From Corynebacterium bovis DSM 20582 = CIP 54.80 (GTDB lineage Bacteria > Actinomycetota > Actinomycetes > Mycobacteriales > Mycobacteriaceae), in NCBI RefSeq assembly GCF_030408615.1, contig NZ_CP047187.1:1302001-1366000 (forward strand): DNA of 64,000 nucleotides, read 5' to 3'. Under the pieces are notes generated by a model. The model was not told the origin of the DNA, searched no databases, and saw nothing but the letters and a program-made list of their open reading frames with translations. The position numbers and the translations under genes were made by a program. Of the stretch, positions 27,785 through 41,168 are shown one piece after another (positions within the stretch are counted from its first letter, which is position 1; each line of letters begins with the position of its first letter).

Positions 27785-28414
27785 ATGAGTCAGACAGGTC
27801 ATACCGGGGACACCGGTGCGGAGACGCGCGTCCTTCTGGACGGGGACGACGTCTCCCGTACTGTCGCACGCATCGCGCACCAGATCATCGAGAAGACCGC
27901 CCTGGCGCCGGGGGGACCGGAGGCGCGTCCGGGCGCGGGGGACGGGCCGGCCGTCGGTGCGCCGGTCATCCTGCTCGGCATCCCGTCGCGGGGGGTTCCG
28001 CTCGCCCGCCGGCTCGCGGAGAAGGTCTCGGAGTTCAGCGGGGTCGACGTCCCGCACGGGGCCCTCGACGTCACGCTGTACCGGGACGACCTCGGGTCGC
28101 GCCCGCACCGGGCGCTCGCGTCGACGGACATCCCGGCGGACGTCGAGGGGGCGACCGTCGTCCTCGTCGACGACGTCCTGTACTCGGGCCGGACGATCCG
28201 CGCGGCGCTCGACGCGCTGCGGGACGTCGGCCGGGCGGGGGTCGTCCAGCTCGCCGTCCTCATCGACCGCGGGCACCGGGAGCTCCCGATCCGCGCGGAC
28301 TACGTGGGCAAGAACATCCCGACGTCGCGCTCGGAGGACGTGTCCGTCGAGCTCAGCGACGTCGACGGGGTCGACCGGGTCACCCTGCGCCGGTCGACGG
28401 AAGGAGACCTGTGA
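27785..28414 (+). CDS. pyrR: Bifunctional pyr operon regulator / uracil phosphoribosyltransferase
   Basis: 209 residues. Type I PRTase fold with the PRPP loop [21 protein letters not shown], early IAHQIIEK and [16 protein letters not shown]. PyrR binds the leader RNA in response to uridine nucleotides and also has UPRT activity. Strong AAGGAGG before the ATG. About 15 residues of Gly/Pro-rich insert (about 40-58) are unusual. Stop overlaps the pyrB GTG. Confidence 0.95.
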   Translation: MSQTGHTGDTGAETRVLLDGDDVSRTVARIAHQIIEKTALAPGGPEARPGAGDGPAVGAPVILLGIPSRGVPLARRLAEKVSEFSGVDVPHGALDVTLYRDDLGSRPHRALASTDIPADVEGATVVLVDDVLYSGRTIRAALDALRDVGRAGVVQLAVLIDRGHRELPIRADYVGKNIPTSRSEDVSVELSDVDGVDRVTLRRSTEGDL

Positions 28415-29364
28415 AGCACCTGCTCAGCGCCGACGACCTCACGCTCGGCGAGATCACCGCGATCATGGACGAGGCCGACCGGTTCGGGGAGGTGCTCCGC
28501 GGCCGGGAGGTCAAGAAGCTGCCGACGCTCCGCGGCCGGACGGTGTTCACCCTCTTCTACGAGAACTCCACGCGCACCCGGTCGAGCTTCGAGACCGCCG
28601 GGAAGTGGATGAGCGCCGACGTCATCAACATCTCCGCGTCGAGTTCGTCGGTGTCGAAGGGCGAGTCCCTCCGGGACACGGCGCAGACCCTCCGGGCGGT
28701 CGGCGCGGACGCGATCATCATGCGTCACCCCAGTTCCGGGGCGGCCCGCCAGGTCGCCGGCTGGGTCGGCTCCGGCCCGGACGGCATCAGCGTGGTCAAC
28801 GCCGGGGACGGGGCCTCCCAGCACCCGACGCAGGCGCTCCTCGACGCGGTGAGCCTCCGCCGGCACTTCGGTGACGTCGCGGGCCTGCGCATCGCGGTCG
28901 TCGGGGACATCCTCCACTCCCGGGTCGCGCGGTCGAACGTCGCGGTGCTCCGGCGGCTCGGGGCGTCCGTCACGCTCGTCGCCCCGCCGTCGCTGCTCCC
29001 GACGGGGGTGGAGACCTGGGGGGTCGACGTCACCTACGGGCTCGACGACGTCCTCGGCGACGTCGACGCGGTGATGATGCTGCGCGTCCAGGCCGAGCGG
29101 ATGAACGGCGGGTTCTTCCCGTCCCACCGGGAGTACGCGCGCCGCTACGGCCTCACCCGCGCCCGCCTCGACGCGCTCGGCCCGGACGGCGTCGTCCTCC
29201 ACCCGGGGCCGATGCTCCGCGGGATGGAGATCAGCGACGACGTCGCCGACGACCCCCGCACCCTCGTGCTCGACCAGGTGACCGCCGGGGTGCACGTCCG
29301 CATGGCGGTGCTGTTCACCCTGCTCGTCGGCACCGACGGGGCGACGGGGGAGGAGGACCGGTGA
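28411..29364 (+). CDS. pyrB: Aspartate carbamoyltransferase catalytic subunit
   Basis: 317 residues. Carbamoyl phosphate site [11 protein letters not shown], catalytic [21 protein letters not shown] and the HPGPMLRG aspartate-binding loop. First committed step of pyrimidine synthesis. GTG start overlaps pyrR stop with AAGGAG ahead. No pyrI regulatory subunit is present. Confidence 0.97.
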   Translation: MKHLLSADDLTLGEITAIMDEADRFGEVLRGREVKKLPTLRGRTVFTLFYENSTRTRSSFETAGKWMSADVINISASSSSVSKGESLRDTAQTLRAVGADAIIMRHPSSGAARQVAGWVGSGPDGISVVNAGDGASQHPTQALLDAVSLRRHFGDVAGLRIAVVGDILHSRVARSNVAVLRRLGASVTLVAPPSLLPTGVETWGVDVTYGLDDVLGDVDAVMMLRVQAERMNGGFFPSHREYARRYGLTRARLDALGPDGVVLHPGPMLRGMEISDDVADDPRTLVLDQVTAGVHVRMAVLFTLLVGTDGATGEEDR

Positions 29365-29543
29365 CGGGCACGCCGAACGACCGCCGGACCGGGACCCCGG
29401 CCTCCACGCCGGAGCCGACGCCGCAGTCCACGCCGCAGCCCGCGTCACCGACCACGCCCCGGGACACGCACCCGGGCGCGCCGCAGACCAGCCACCCCGA
29501 CCGGCCGGGACGCCGGTCACCCGACCCCCGAGGAGACGCCCCC

Positions 29544-30941
29544 ATGACCGGAACCGACGGCACCGGCACCCCCGCCGCGACGGACCAGTACCCGCCGACC
29601 GGGCGGCTCGCCCCGGCCGCGTCGGGCGAGGTCCTGCTCTCCGGTGTCCTCGTCTACGGCGAGGGTGAGCCGACGGACGTCCTCGTCCGCGACGGTGTCA
29701 TCGCGTCGATGACCCCCACCGCCGACGGCCGGCCGGAGGGGCTCTCCGCCGACGCGGACGTCCTCGAACTCGACGGGCAGGTCCTCCTGCCGGGCCTCGT
29801 CGACATGCACGTCCACCTGCGTGAACCCGGGCGTGAGGACACGGAGACGATCGCCACCGGGTCCGCCGCCGCCGCCCGCGGCGGGTTCACCGCCGTGTTC
29901 ACCATGGCCAACACCTCGCCGGTGACGGACAACCCCTCGATCGCCGAGGCGGTCTGGCACAAGGGGCAGGCGACGAACCTCTGCGACGTCCACCCCGTCG
30001 GCTCCATCAGCCGGGACCTCGCCGGCGGTGAGCTCACGGAGTTCGGGATGATGGCGGAGTCCGACGCGAAGGTCCGCATGTTCTCCGACGACGGCAAGTG
30101 CGTCCACGACCCGCTGCTCATGCGCCGCGCGATCGAGTACGCCCGCGGCCTCGACGTCCTCCTCGCCCAGCACTGCGAGGAGCCCCGGCTCACCGAGGGC
30201 GCCGTCGCCCACGAGGGCCCGACGGCCGCCCGGCTCGGCCTGCGGGGCTGGCCCCGGGTCGCCGAGGAGTCCATCGTCGTCCGCGACGCGATCATGGCGC
30301 GCGACTACGGCGGGCGCCTCCACATCTGCCACGCCTCGACCGAGGGCACGGTGGAGCTGCTCCGCTGGGCCCGCGCGCAGGGGATCCCGGTGACGGCGGA
30401 GGTCACGCCCCACCACCTGATCCTCACCGACGAGCGGCTGGAGACGTACGACGGCGTCAACCGCGTCAACCCGCCGCTGCGGGAGGACCGGGACGTCGCC
30501 GCCCTCCGGCAGGCGCTCGTCGACGGGGTCGTCGACTGCGTGGCGACCGACCACGCCCCGCACGGCTCGGAGGAGAAGTGCTGCGAGTTCGACCGCGCCC
30601 GGCCCGGGATGCTGGGCCTGGAGACGTCGCTCGCGCTCATCGCGCGGATCTTCGTCCTCGACGGCGACCGGGACTGGCGCTTCGTCGCCCGGGTCATGTC
30701 GGAGCTGCCGGCGGAGATCACCCGGCTGCCCGGCCACGGCCGCCCGCTCGCCGTCGGTGAGCCGGCGAACCTCTGCGTCGTCGACACCGGCCGCACGTGG
30801 ACGGCCCGCGGCGCGGAGCTCGCGTCGAAGGCCCGCAACACCCCGTACGAGGGTATGGACATGCCCGTCAAGGTCAGCACGACGCTGCTGCGCGGCCGCG
30901 TGACGTGCCGCGACGGCGAGGTCGACGGGGTGACCGCATGA
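29544..30941 (+). CDS. pyrC: Dihydroorotase
   Basis: 465 residues from the ATG at 29544, which has AGGAGA at a good distance. A GTG at 29361 overlapping the pyrB stop would add 61 residues of Pro/Thr-rich low complexity and is less likely, but the frame is open. Metal-binding [10 protein letters not shown], the carboxylated-Lys region, HICHAST, and [11 protein letters not shown] mark a class I dihydroorotase of the amidohydrolase superfamily. Cyclises carbamoyl aspartate. Confidence 0.93.
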   Translation: MTGTDGTGTPAATDQYPPTGRLAPAASGEVLLSGVLVYGEGEPTDVLVRDGVIASMTPTADGRPEGLSADADVLELDGQVLLPGLVDMHVHLREPGREDTETIATGSAAAARGGFTAVFTMANTSPVTDNPSIAEAVWHKGQATNLCDVHPVGSISRDLAGGELTEFGMMAESDAKVRMFSDDGKCVHDPLLMRRAIEYARGLDVLLAQHCEEPRLTEGAVAHEGPTAARLGLRGWPRVAEESIVVRDAIMARDYGGRLHICHASTEGTVELLRWARAQGIPVTAEVTPHHLILTDERLETYDGVNRVNPPLREDRDVAALRQALVDGVVDCVATDHAPHGSEEKCCEFDRARPGMLGLETSLALIARIFVLDGDRDWRFVARVMSELPAEITRLPGHGRPLAVGEPANLCVVDTGRTWTARGAELASKARNTPYEGMDMPVKVSTTLLRGRVTCRDGEVDGVTA

Positions 30942-31023
30942 CCGCGCAGCCCGGCCCGACCCGTCGCGGTCGCGTCCCGGCACCGACAGCCCCCACACCA
31001 TCATCGACAGGAAGAGCACCCCA

Positions 31024-32232
31024 GTGAGCAGCACCCACACCCCCGCCGCCCTCGTCCTCGCGGACGGCCGCGTCTTCCGGGGCCGCGGGTTCGGCGCCCA
31101 GGGCACGACCCTCGGCGAGGCGGTCTTCACCACCGGCATGACCGGCTACCAGGAGACCATGACCGACCCGTCGTACCACCGGCAGATCGTCGTCGCGACG
31201 GCCCCGCACATCGGCAACACCGGCTGGAACGACGAGGACGGCGAGTCCCGCGGCGACCGGATCTGGGTCGCCGGCCTCGCCGTGCGCGACCTCTCCCACA
31301 CCGTGTCGAACTGGCGGGCCGACCGCAGCCTCGAGGAGGAGATGACGGCCCAGGGCGTCATCGGCATCCGCGGCATCGACACCCGCGCGGTCGTCCGCCA
31401 CCTGCGGGACCGGGGGGCCGTCGCCGCCGGGATCGTCAGCGGGGACGACGCGTTGCTGCCCGAGGACGAGCTCGTCGCCCGCGTGGCCGCGCAGCCCGGC
31501 ATGGAGGGGGCGGACCTCGCCTCGGAGGTCACGACCCCGGAGGTGTACGTCGTCGAACCGGAGGGTGAGACCCGCTACACGGTCATCGCCTACGACATGG
31601 GCATCAAGACCAACACCCCGCGCAACCTCGCCCGCCGCGGCGTGCGCACCGTCGTCGTCCCGGCCGGGACCGACCTCGACTCGCTGGCGGAGTGGGACTA
31701 CGACGGCGTCTTCGTCTCGAACGGCCCCGGTGACCCGGCGACCGCCGACGCGACGGTCGCCCAGGTCCGCACCGTGCTCGAGCGGAAGATCCCGTTCTTC
31801 GGCATCTGCTTCGGCAACCAGATCCTCGGCCGCGCCCTGGAGATGGAGACGTACAAGCTGAAGTTCGGCCACCGGGGGATCAACGTCCCGGTGCTCAACC
31901 ACGTCACCGGGAAGATCGACATCACCGCGCAGAACCACGGCTTCGCGCTCCGCGGGACGCCGGGGGAGACGTTCGACACCCCGTTCGGCCCGGCGGTCGT
32001 CACGCACACCTGCCTCAACGACGACGTCGTCGAGGGTGTGGCCCTCGCCGACGGCAGCGCGTACTCCGTCCAGTACCACCCCGAGGCCGCGGCGGGCCCC
32101 CGTGACGCCAACCCCCTGTTCGACCAGTTCATCGAGCTCATGGAGCGCCGCCGCGCCGGCGGCGACCCGCAGCCGACCACGACCGCACCGACCGCACCGT
32201 CCGCACAGCACGACACGAAGGGCACCGAGTAA
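31024..32232 (+). CDS. carA: Carbamoyl-phosphate synthase small (glutaminase) subunit
   Basis: 402 residues. N-terminal CPSase small domain (LADGRVFRGRGFGA; TGMTGYQETMTDPSY) and class I glutamine amidotransferase domain with nucleophile Cys in FFGICFGNQ and the His/Glu pair in QYHPEAAAGP. The residue after the nucleophile loop is Asn (GNQ) where His is common; both occur. GTG start with AGGAAGAG upstream. Supplies ammonia to CarB. Confidence 0.97.
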   Translation: MSSTHTPAALVLADGRVFRGRGFGAQGTTLGEAVFTTGMTGYQETMTDPSYHRQIVVATAPHIGNTGWNDEDGESRGDRIWVAGLAVRDLSHTVSNWRADRSLEEEMTAQGVIGIRGIDTRAVVRHLRDRGAVAAGIVSGDDALLPEDELVARVAAQPGMEGADLASEVTTPEVYVVEPEGETRYTVIAYDMGIKTNTPRNLARRGVRTVVVPAGTDLDSLAEWDYDGVFVSNGPGDPATADATVAQVRTVLERKIPFFGICFGNQILGRALEMETYKLKFGHRGINVPVLNHVTGKIDITAQNHGFALRGTPGETFDTPFGPAVVTHTCLNDDVVEGVALADGSAYSVQYHPEAAAGPRDANPLFDQFIELMERRRAGGDPQPTTTAPTAPSAQHDTKGTE

Positions 32233-35591
<3,359 letters not shown>

Positions 35592-35595
<4 letters not shown>

Positions 35596-36494
35596 CCGGC
35601 CCCGGTGGGTCCGTGTCCGGTGCGGGGGACGACGCCGCCCGGCCCGTCCCCGGACCGGAGCCGTCGTCCCCGGTGCCGACCTTCGGCGACCGCTTCCTCG
35701 CCCGGGCGCGGGAGCACGGGCGGCTCTGCGTGGGCATCGACCCCCACCCGGGGCTGCTCCGGGACTGGGGCCTGCCCGTCGACGTCTCCGGCCTGCTGGA
35801 GTTCTCGCGGCGCTGCGTGGAGGCGTTCGCCGACGAGGCGTGCCTGGTCAAGCCCCAGGTCGCGTTCTACGAGGCCTTCGGGTCCGCCGGGTTCGCGGTG
35901 CTGGAGGAGACCCTCGCCGCGCTGCGGGGGACGGGGGCGCTCGTCGTCGCCGACGCCAAGCGCGGTGACATCGGGTCGACGATGGCCGGGTACGCGCGGG
36001 CGTGGACGGACCCCGCGTCGCCGCTGCGGGCCGACGCCGTGACGGTCTCGCCCTACCTCGGGGTCGGGTCGCTCGCCCCGGTCGTCGAGGCGGGGGAGCG
36101 GACGGGGACCGGGGTCATCATCCTCGCCGCGACGTCGAACCCCGAGGGGCCGCAGGTCCAGGGGGCCGACGCGGGCGGCCGGTCGGTCGCGCAGGACGTC
36201 GTCGACCGGGTCTCCGCGCTCAACGCCGCCGCCGTCGCGCGGGGCGGTGCGGGCACCGTCGGCGTCGTCGTCGGGGCCACGGTGACCGACCCGCCGCGGC
36301 TCGACGAGGTCGGTGGCGTCGTGCTCATGCCGGGGGTGGGCGCCCAGGGCGGCACCGCCGCGGACGTGCGGCGGATCGCCGGCGCCGCGGAACGGCTGGT
36401 GAGCCCGAACATCTCCCGCGGGGTGCTCGCGGCGGGGCCCGACGTCGACGCGCTGCGCGCGGCGGCCCGCGACGCCTCGGCGCTTTTCAGGTGA
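35592..36494 (+). CDS. pyrF: Orotidine 5'-phosphate decarboxylase (type 2)
   Basis: 300 residues. Subfamily 2 features: [25 protein letters not shown] [13 protein letters not shown], the catalytic [11 protein letters not shown], and MPGVGAQGG. Last step to UMP. GTG start overlaps carB stop (GTGA). The first 30 residues are a Gly/Pro/Asp-rich tail; an internal start would be needed to reach the usual 270-280 length, but no better-supported one is seen. pyrD and pyrE are not in this window. Confidence 0.94.
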
Positions 36495-36796
36495 AACATT
36501 TAGTTGCCGCAGGTCGTAGTGCTACACTGTGACTCGTTGTTTCCGCCGGGGCCGGCCGAGACCGGCTCAGCACCGGGCGTACCGTCCCTCGTGACGAGAC
36601 CGGGACGAGACCCCCTCCGGCTGTCACCGACGGCCCGGGAACGGGGGCGCTGGTTGCCAGCGTCCGCCCGCCCCCCTAGGATTCGTCGGGACACCCGGGC
36701 GGACAGCTGCACCCGTGCAGCGCTCATCACCGCCCGCGGTCAGGAACACCGTTCACAACCCGTAATGACAGACACCGAGACAGACGGAGGAACCCC
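36495..36796 (+). other. 302-bp intergenic region before mihF
   Basis: Starts with an AT-rich stretch (GTGAAACATTTAGTTGCC) and a TACACT box, then GC-rich sequence without a credible gene. A frame across 36504-36815 overlaps the promoter, lacks a ribosome binding site and has no family look. The rest shows nothing recognisable. Confidence 0.55.
36523..36528 (+). promoter_or_regulatory. -10 box for mihF
   Basis: TACACT with TTTAGT 18 bases before it as a possible -35; would give a long 5' UTR of about 260 bases. Confidence 0.5.
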
Positions 36797-37117
36797 GTGG
36801 CCCTTCCCCAGTTGACCCCTGAGCAGCGCGCAGAGGCGCTCAAGAAGGCGGCCGAGGCCCGCAAGGCGCGCGCCGAGCTCAAGGAGAAGCTCAAGCGAGG
36901 CGGCACCGACCTCAAGAAGGTCCTGAAGGACGCCGACAGCGACCCGATCCTGGGCAAGATGAAGGTGTCGGCCCTCCTCGAGGCCCTCCCCAAGGTGGGC
37001 AAGGTGAAGGCACAGGAGATCATGACCGAGCTGGAGATCGCCCCGACGCGCCGCCTGCGCGGTCTCGGCGACCGCCAGCGCCGGGCCCTGCTGGAGCGCT
37101 TCGGCTTCGAGGCCTAG
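36797..37117 (+). CDS. mihF: Integration host factor, actinobacterial type (mIHF)
   Basis: 106 residues. Basic helical N-terminus ([28 protein letters not shown]) and the helix-two-turn-helix DNA-binding C-terminus ([40 protein letters not shown]). An essential nucleoid protein in mycobacteria, unrelated to HU-type IHF. GTG start with GAGGAA upstream. gmk follows after two bases. Confidence 0.96.
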   Translation: MALPQLTPEQRAEALKKAAEARKARAELKEKLKRGGTDLKKVLKDADSDPILGKMKVSALLEALPKVGKVKAQEIMTELEIAPTRRLRGLGDRQRRALLERFGFEA

Positions 37118-37119
37118 TT

Positions 37120-37692
37120 TTGAGCGGAGACCTGCCGAAGGGTCGTCTCGTCGTCCTCGCCGGTCCGTCGGCGGTGGGGAAGTCCACCGTGGTCAACCGC
37201 CTGCGTGAGGACGTCCCCGGACTGTACTTCAGCGTGTCGATGACCACCCGGTCACCGCGCCCGGGGGAGGTCGACGGCCGCGACTACTTCTACGTCAGCC
37301 GCGAGGAGTTCGAGAGGAACGTCGCCGACGGTCTCATGCTGGAGTGGGCCGAGATCCACGGCGGACTCCAGCTGTCCGGCACCCCGCGACGTCCGGTCGA
37401 GGAGGCACGGGCCGCAGGCCGTCCCGTCCTCGTCGAGGTGGACCTCGAGGGGGCGCGGAACGTCAAGCGCATGATCCCGGAGGCTGTGACGGTCTTCCTC
37501 GCGCCGCCGTCGTGGGACGCGCTCGTCGAGCGCCTGACCGGGAGAGGCACGGAGTCCGACGACGTCATCGCCCGTCGGCTCGACACCGCCCGCCGGGAGC
37601 TCGCCTCCCAGGACGAGTTCGACCGGGTCGTCGTCAACGACGACGTCGACACGGCGGTCGCGGCGATCAGCGCCGTTCTCACCGGGGACTGA
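37120..37692 (+). CDS. gmk: Guanylate kinase
   Basis: 190 residues, normal length. P-loop [10 protein letters not shown] (about 14-23), GMP-binding [19 protein letters not shown], and [12 protein letters not shown]. Converts GMP/dGMP to GDP/dGDP. The start is a rare TTG two bases after the mihF stop, with GAGG 11 bases ahead inside mihF; no other start gives a whole domain. Confidence 0.94.
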   Translation: MSGDLPKGRLVVLAGPSAVGKSTVVNRLREDVPGLYFSVSMTTRSPRPGEVDGRDYFYVSREEFERNVADGLMLEWAEIHGGLQLSGTPRRPVEEARAAGRPVLVEVDLEGARNVKRMIPEAVTVFLAPPSWDALVERLTGRGTESDDVIARRLDTARRELASQDEFDRVVVNDDVDTAVAAISAVLTGD

Positions 37693-37813
37693 CCCGCCCC
37701 GTCCGGGCCGGCCGGCGCCGCGGCGCCGGCACCCGACCCGGTGTCCGAGAACACGAGAACACACACCGACCCCCGGTCGCCGGGGGCCCAGCGATCACAA
37801 GAGAAGGTTCCAA

Positions 37814-38095
37814 GTGGCAGTCCAGGACGTGAACGAGAACGACACCGTGTTCGACCCGCCGGTCGGCATCACGAACCCGCCGATCGACGAGCTGCTGAAG
37901 AAGGTGTCCTCGAAGTACGCCCTCGTGATCTTCGCGGCCAAGCGCGCGCGGCAGATCAACGACTACTTCCAGACGGTCGACGACGGCGTCTTCGAGTTCG
38001 TCGGTCCGCTCGTGACCCCGGACATGCAGGAGAAGCCGCTGTCCATCGCGCTGCGGGAGATCAACCGCGACCTGCTGGAGCACACGGAGGGCTGA
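37814..38095 (+). CDS. rpoZ: RNA polymerase omega subunit
   Basis: 93 residues. [32 protein letters not shown] is the omega core that clamps the beta' C-terminus; C-terminal [10 protein letters not shown] follows. GTG start with AGAAGG ahead. Usual neighbours gmk and coaBC. Confidence 0.96.
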   Translation: MAVQDVNENDTVFDPPVGITNPPIDELLKKVSSKYALVIFAAKRARQINDYFQTVDDGVFEFVGPLVTPDMQEKPLSIALREINRDLLEHTEG

Positions 38096-38176
38096 GCCCG
38101 CCGTCACCCGACCCCCGGACCTGCCCGTCAGGTGCCGGGGGTTCCGCGTGCCCGGGGACGCCCGCGGGCGGGCTGC

Positions 38177-38182
38177 TAGGCT
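38177..38182 (+). promoter_or_regulatory. Leaderless-type -10 box for coaBC
   Basis: TAGGCT, then eight bases, then the GTG start; no ribosome binding site. Confidence 0.6.
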
Positions 38183-38190
38183 CGGCACCC

Positions 38191-39690
38191 GTGACGAACT
38201 CCACGACGAGCACCACCCCCGCCGGCGCCGGCACCACCCCGGGCCACGCCGGTACCGCCCCTGCCGCCGCAGGCACCGCCCCTGCCGCCGCAGGCACCGA
38301 CGCCGCCGGCCCGACCGCGACATCCCCGGACGGGGGTCCGGGCGGCCGGCGGCTGCGCGTCGTCGTCGGCGTCGGCGGCGGCATCGCCGCGTACAAGGCC
38401 TGCCAGGTGGTCCGCACGTTCACCGAGGCCGGCCACGACGTGCGGGTCATCCCCACGGAGGCCGCCCTGCGGTTCGTCGGGGCGGCGACGTTCGAGGCCC
38501 TGTCCGGCAACCCGGTGAGTACGACGGTGTTCGACAACGTCGACGAGGTCGAGCACGTGCGGCTCGGCCACGAGGCCGACCTCGTCGTCGTCGCCCCGGC
38601 GACGGCCGACCTCATGGCCCGGCTCGCGCACGGTCGGGCGGACGACCTGCTCACGGCGAGCTGTCTCGTCGCGACGTGTCCCGTCGTCCTCGCCCCGGCG
38701 ATGCACACCGAGATGTGGCGGCACCCGGCGACGCGGGACAACGTCGCCCTGCTGCGCTCCCGGGGGACGGTGGTCCTCGAGCCGGCGCACGGCCGCCTCA
38801 CCGGCGCGGACAGCGGCCCCGGCCGGCTGCCGGACCCGGAGCACATCGCGCACCTCGGCCTCGCGGCGGTCGAGCGGCCGGGGATCTTCCGCCGCACCCT
38901 CGAGGGGTGCACCGTCGTCGTGTCCGCCGGCGGCACGCGCGAACCGCTCGACCCCGTGCGTTTCCTCGGCAACAGTTCGTCGGGCCGGCAGGGGTTCGCC
39001 GTCGCCGACGTCGCCGCCCAGCGGGGGGCGGAGGTCCGGATCGTCGCGGGCGCCGTCGACGAGCTGCCGCTGCCGTCCGGCGCGACGGTCGAGCAGGTGG
39101 AGACCGCGCGGGAGATGGAGGCGGCCGTCGTCCGGGCGGTGACGGGCGAGGGGTGGGCCCGCCCCGCGGCCGGCACGGACCCCGACGGCACCGCCCCCGA
39201 CACCGACGCCGCCGACCCCGCGTCCCCGGCCGACGTCCTCGTCATGGCCGCCGCGGTGGCGGACTACCGGCCCGCGGTGACGGCCGACGCGAAGCTGAAG
39301 AAGGGCGGGGACACCCCGCTCGACCGCCTCGAGCTCACGGAGAACCCGGACATCCTCCGCGGCGTCGTCGACCGCCGGGCGGCGGGCACGGTGCCGGCCG
39401 CCCTCCGGATCGTCGGTTTCGCGGCCGAGACGGGAGACCCGGAGCACACCCCCCTCGAGCACGCCCGGGCGAAGCTCGCCCGCAAGGGGTGCGACATCCT
39501 CATGTGCAACCCGGTCGGGTCCGGCCGGGTGTTCGGCCGGGACGACAGCAGCGGCTGGCTGCTCCGCTCGGGGGTGGAGGGCGAGACCGTCGTCCCGCCG
39601 GGATCGAAACTGCTGGTCGCAGCCGCGATCCTCGACGAGGTGGATGCGGCGCGGGAGGCCGCGGAGCGGCCCTCGGGGCCGGTGGGGTGA
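38191..39690 (+). CDS. coaBC: Bifunctional phosphopantothenoylcysteine decarboxylase / phosphopantothenate-cysteine ligase
   Basis: 499 residues. After a 50-residue Thr/Ala/Gly/Pro leader, the CoaC flavoprotein domain begins (VVGVGGGIAAYKACQV; PATADLMARLAHGRADDLLT; PAMHTEMW; TGADSGPGRLPDP), followed by the CoaB ligase (SAGGTREPLDPVRFLGNSSSGRQGFAVA; AAAVADYRPA ... KLKK; VGFAAET; NPVGSGRVFG). Makes 4'-phosphopantetheine for CoA. Between the domains about 20 extra Asp/Pro/Ala residues are inserted. The GTG at 38191 is set by the leaderless promoter. Confidence 0.95.
   Translation: MTNSTTSTTPAGAGTTPGHAGTAPAAAGTAPAAAGTDAAGPTATSPDGGPGGRRLRVVVGVGGGIAAYKACQVVRTFTEAGHDVRVIPTEAALRFVGAATFEALSGNPVSTTVFDNVDEVEHVRLGHEADLVVVAPATADLMARLAHGRADDLLTASCLVATCPVVLAPAMHTEMWRHPATRDNVALLRSRGTVVLEPAHGRLTGADSGPGRLPDPEHIAHLGLAAVERPGIFRRTLEGCTVVVSAGGTREPLDPVRFLGNSSSGRQGFAVADVAAQRGAEVRIVAGAVDELPLPSGATVEQVETAREMEAAVVRAVTGEGWARPAAGTDPDGTAPDTDAADPASPADVLVMAAAVADYRPAVTADAKLKKGGDTPLDRLELTENPDILRGVVDRRAAGTVPAALRIVGFAAETGDPEHTPLEHARAKLARKGCDILMCNPVGSGRVFGRDDSSGWLLRSGVEGETVVPPGSKLLVAAAILDEVDAAREAAERPSGPVG
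38251..38292 (+). repeat. Two 21-bp tandem repeats at coaBC 5' end
   Basis: Two copies differing at one base (GGTACC versus GGCACC at the start) encode GTAPAAA twice. They are in frame within the non-catalytic N-terminal leader. Confidence 0.8.
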
Positions 39691-39733
39691 CGGGGCCCCG
39701 GACCTCTTCCCGGACACAGACCACTCAGTCCAC

Positions 39734-39739
39734 TATGAT
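39734..39739 (+). promoter_or_regulatory. -10 box for metK
   Basis: TATGAT, the best -10 match in the 130-base gap; leaves a 5' UTR of about 75 bases, too short for a SAM riboswitch. Confidence 0.55.
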
Positions 39740-39820
39740 CTCTGGGGAATGTGAACCATGAAGAGGCCGGCCACCGCCTGAGGAGACCGACCAGCACCAG
39801 CGTACAGAGAGTGAATCACC

Positions 39821-41044
39821 GTGCCCCTCCGCCTTTTCACCAGTGAGTCCGTCACCGAAGGTCACCCGGACAAGATCTGCGACGCGATCTCAGACTCCAT
39901 CCTCGACGCCATGCTCGCCGAGGACCCGCAGAGCCGCGTCGCCGTCGAGACCGTCGTCACCACCGGCCTCGTCCACGTCGTCGGCGAGGTGAGGACGAAG
40001 GGGTACGTCGAGATCCCCCAGATCGTCCGCGGCACCCTCACCCGCATCGGTTTCACCTCCTCGGACATGGGCTTCGACGGCACGACGTGCGGCGTGTCCG
40101 TCTCGATCGGCGCCCAGTCGCCGGAGATCGGTGAGGGCGTCGACAACTCGCAGGAGACGCGCGGGGTCGAGGGGGAGGTCGACGACGACGACCGCCTCGG
40201 CGCCGGCGACCAGGGCCTGATGTTCGGCTACGCCACGAACGAGACCCCCGAGTACATGCCCCTGCCGATCTCGCTGGCCCACCGGCTCGCCCGGCGACTC
40301 ACCGAGGTCCGCAAGGAGGGCATCGTCCCCGGGCTGCGGCCGGACGGCAAGACGCAGGTCACGCTGGCCTACGACGACAACGACAAGCCGGTCGCCATCG
40401 ACACCGTCGTCATCTCCACCCAGCACGACGAGCGCTGGCGCGGGCCGGACCAGCAGGCCTCCCTCGCGGCGACGCTGCGCCAGCACGTCCTCGACCACTG
40501 CATCGCCGAGGCGGGCCTGACGCACCTCGTCACCCCGGACATGACGCTCCTCGTCAACCCGTCCGGGTCGTTCATCCTCGGCGGCCCCGCCGGTGACGCC
40601 GGGCTGACCGGGAGGAAGATCATCGTCGACACGTACGGCGGCATGGCCCGTCACGGCGGCGGGGCGTTCTCCGGCAAGGACCCGTCGAAGGTGGACCGGT
40701 CCGCCGCGTACGCCATGCGGTGGGTGGCGAAGAACATCGTCGCCGCCGGGCTGGCGGACAAGGCGGAGGTCCAGGTGGCGTACGCGATCGGCCGGGCGCG
40801 GCCCGTGGGGGTGTACGTCGAGACCTTCGGGACCGGCACCCTGTCCGACGGCGAGATCCAGGAGGCCGTGCTCAAGGTCTTCGACCTCCGCCCGACGGCG
40901 ATCCTCCGCGACCTCGACCTGCTCCGCCCGATCTACGCGCAGACCGCGGCGTACGGCCACTTCGGCCGGACGGACATCGACCTGCCGTGGGAGCGGACCG
41001 ACCGCGTGGACGACCTGCGCGCCGCCGCGGGGCTCAGCGTCTGA
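39821..41044 (+). CDS. metK: S-adenosylmethionine synthetase
   Basis: 407 residues. [24 protein letters not shown], the ATP-binding [12 protein letters not shown], and [19 protein letters not shown] are diagnostic. Makes SAM from Met and ATP; the neighbouring rsmB uses SAM, and def/fmt act on Met. GTG start, weak ribosome binding site. Confidence 0.98.
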   Translation: MPLRLFTSESVTEGHPDKICDAISDSILDAMLAEDPQSRVAVETVVTTGLVHVVGEVRTKGYVEIPQIVRGTLTRIGFTSSDMGFDGTTCGVSVSIGAQSPEIGEGVDNSQETRGVEGEVDDDDRLGAGDQGLMFGYATNETPEYMPLPISLAHRLARRLTEVRKEGIVPGLRPDGKTQVTLAYDDNDKPVAIDTVVISTQHDERWRGPDQQASLAATLRQHVLDHCIAEAGLTHLVTPDMTLLVNPSGSFILGGPAGDAGLTGRKIIVDTYGGMARHGGGAFSGKDPSKVDRSAAYAMRWVAKNIVAAGLADKAEVQVAYAIGRARPVGVYVETFGTGTLSDGEIQEAVLKVFDLRPTAILRDLDLLRPIYAQTAAYGHFGRTDIDLPWERTDRVDDLRAAAGLSV

Positions 41045-41155
41045 CGGACGGCTCCCCGGGCGGGGGACGCCACGGGGCCCGGCCGGCGGTCGTCCCCGCG
41101 GCGTGGCCGGGCGGGGGGCTGTGGACGCCCGGGGTCGCCGGGGACGACCGCAGGG

Positions 41156-41161
41156 TAGAAT
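41156..41161 (+). promoter_or_regulatory. Leaderless-type -10 box for priA
   Basis: TAGAAT, then seven bases, then the priA ATG; no ribosome binding site. Confidence 0.65.
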
Positions 41162-41168
41162 CCGCGCC

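Noticed and set aside
29361..29543. 61-residue N-terminal extension of pyrC from a GTG overlapping pyrB
   Set aside because: Low-complexity Pro/Thr sequence; the ATG at 29544 has a proper AGGAGA and gives normal dihydroorotase length. Kept only as an alternative.
36504..36815. Open frame of about 100 codons before mihF
   Set aside because: Starts on TTG inside the promoter, has no ribosome binding site, overlaps mihF in another frame and lacks any family features.
39691..39820. SAM riboswitch upstream of metK
   Set aside because: Only about 75 bases lie between the likely transcription start and the metK start, and no SAM-IV or S-box core was recognised.
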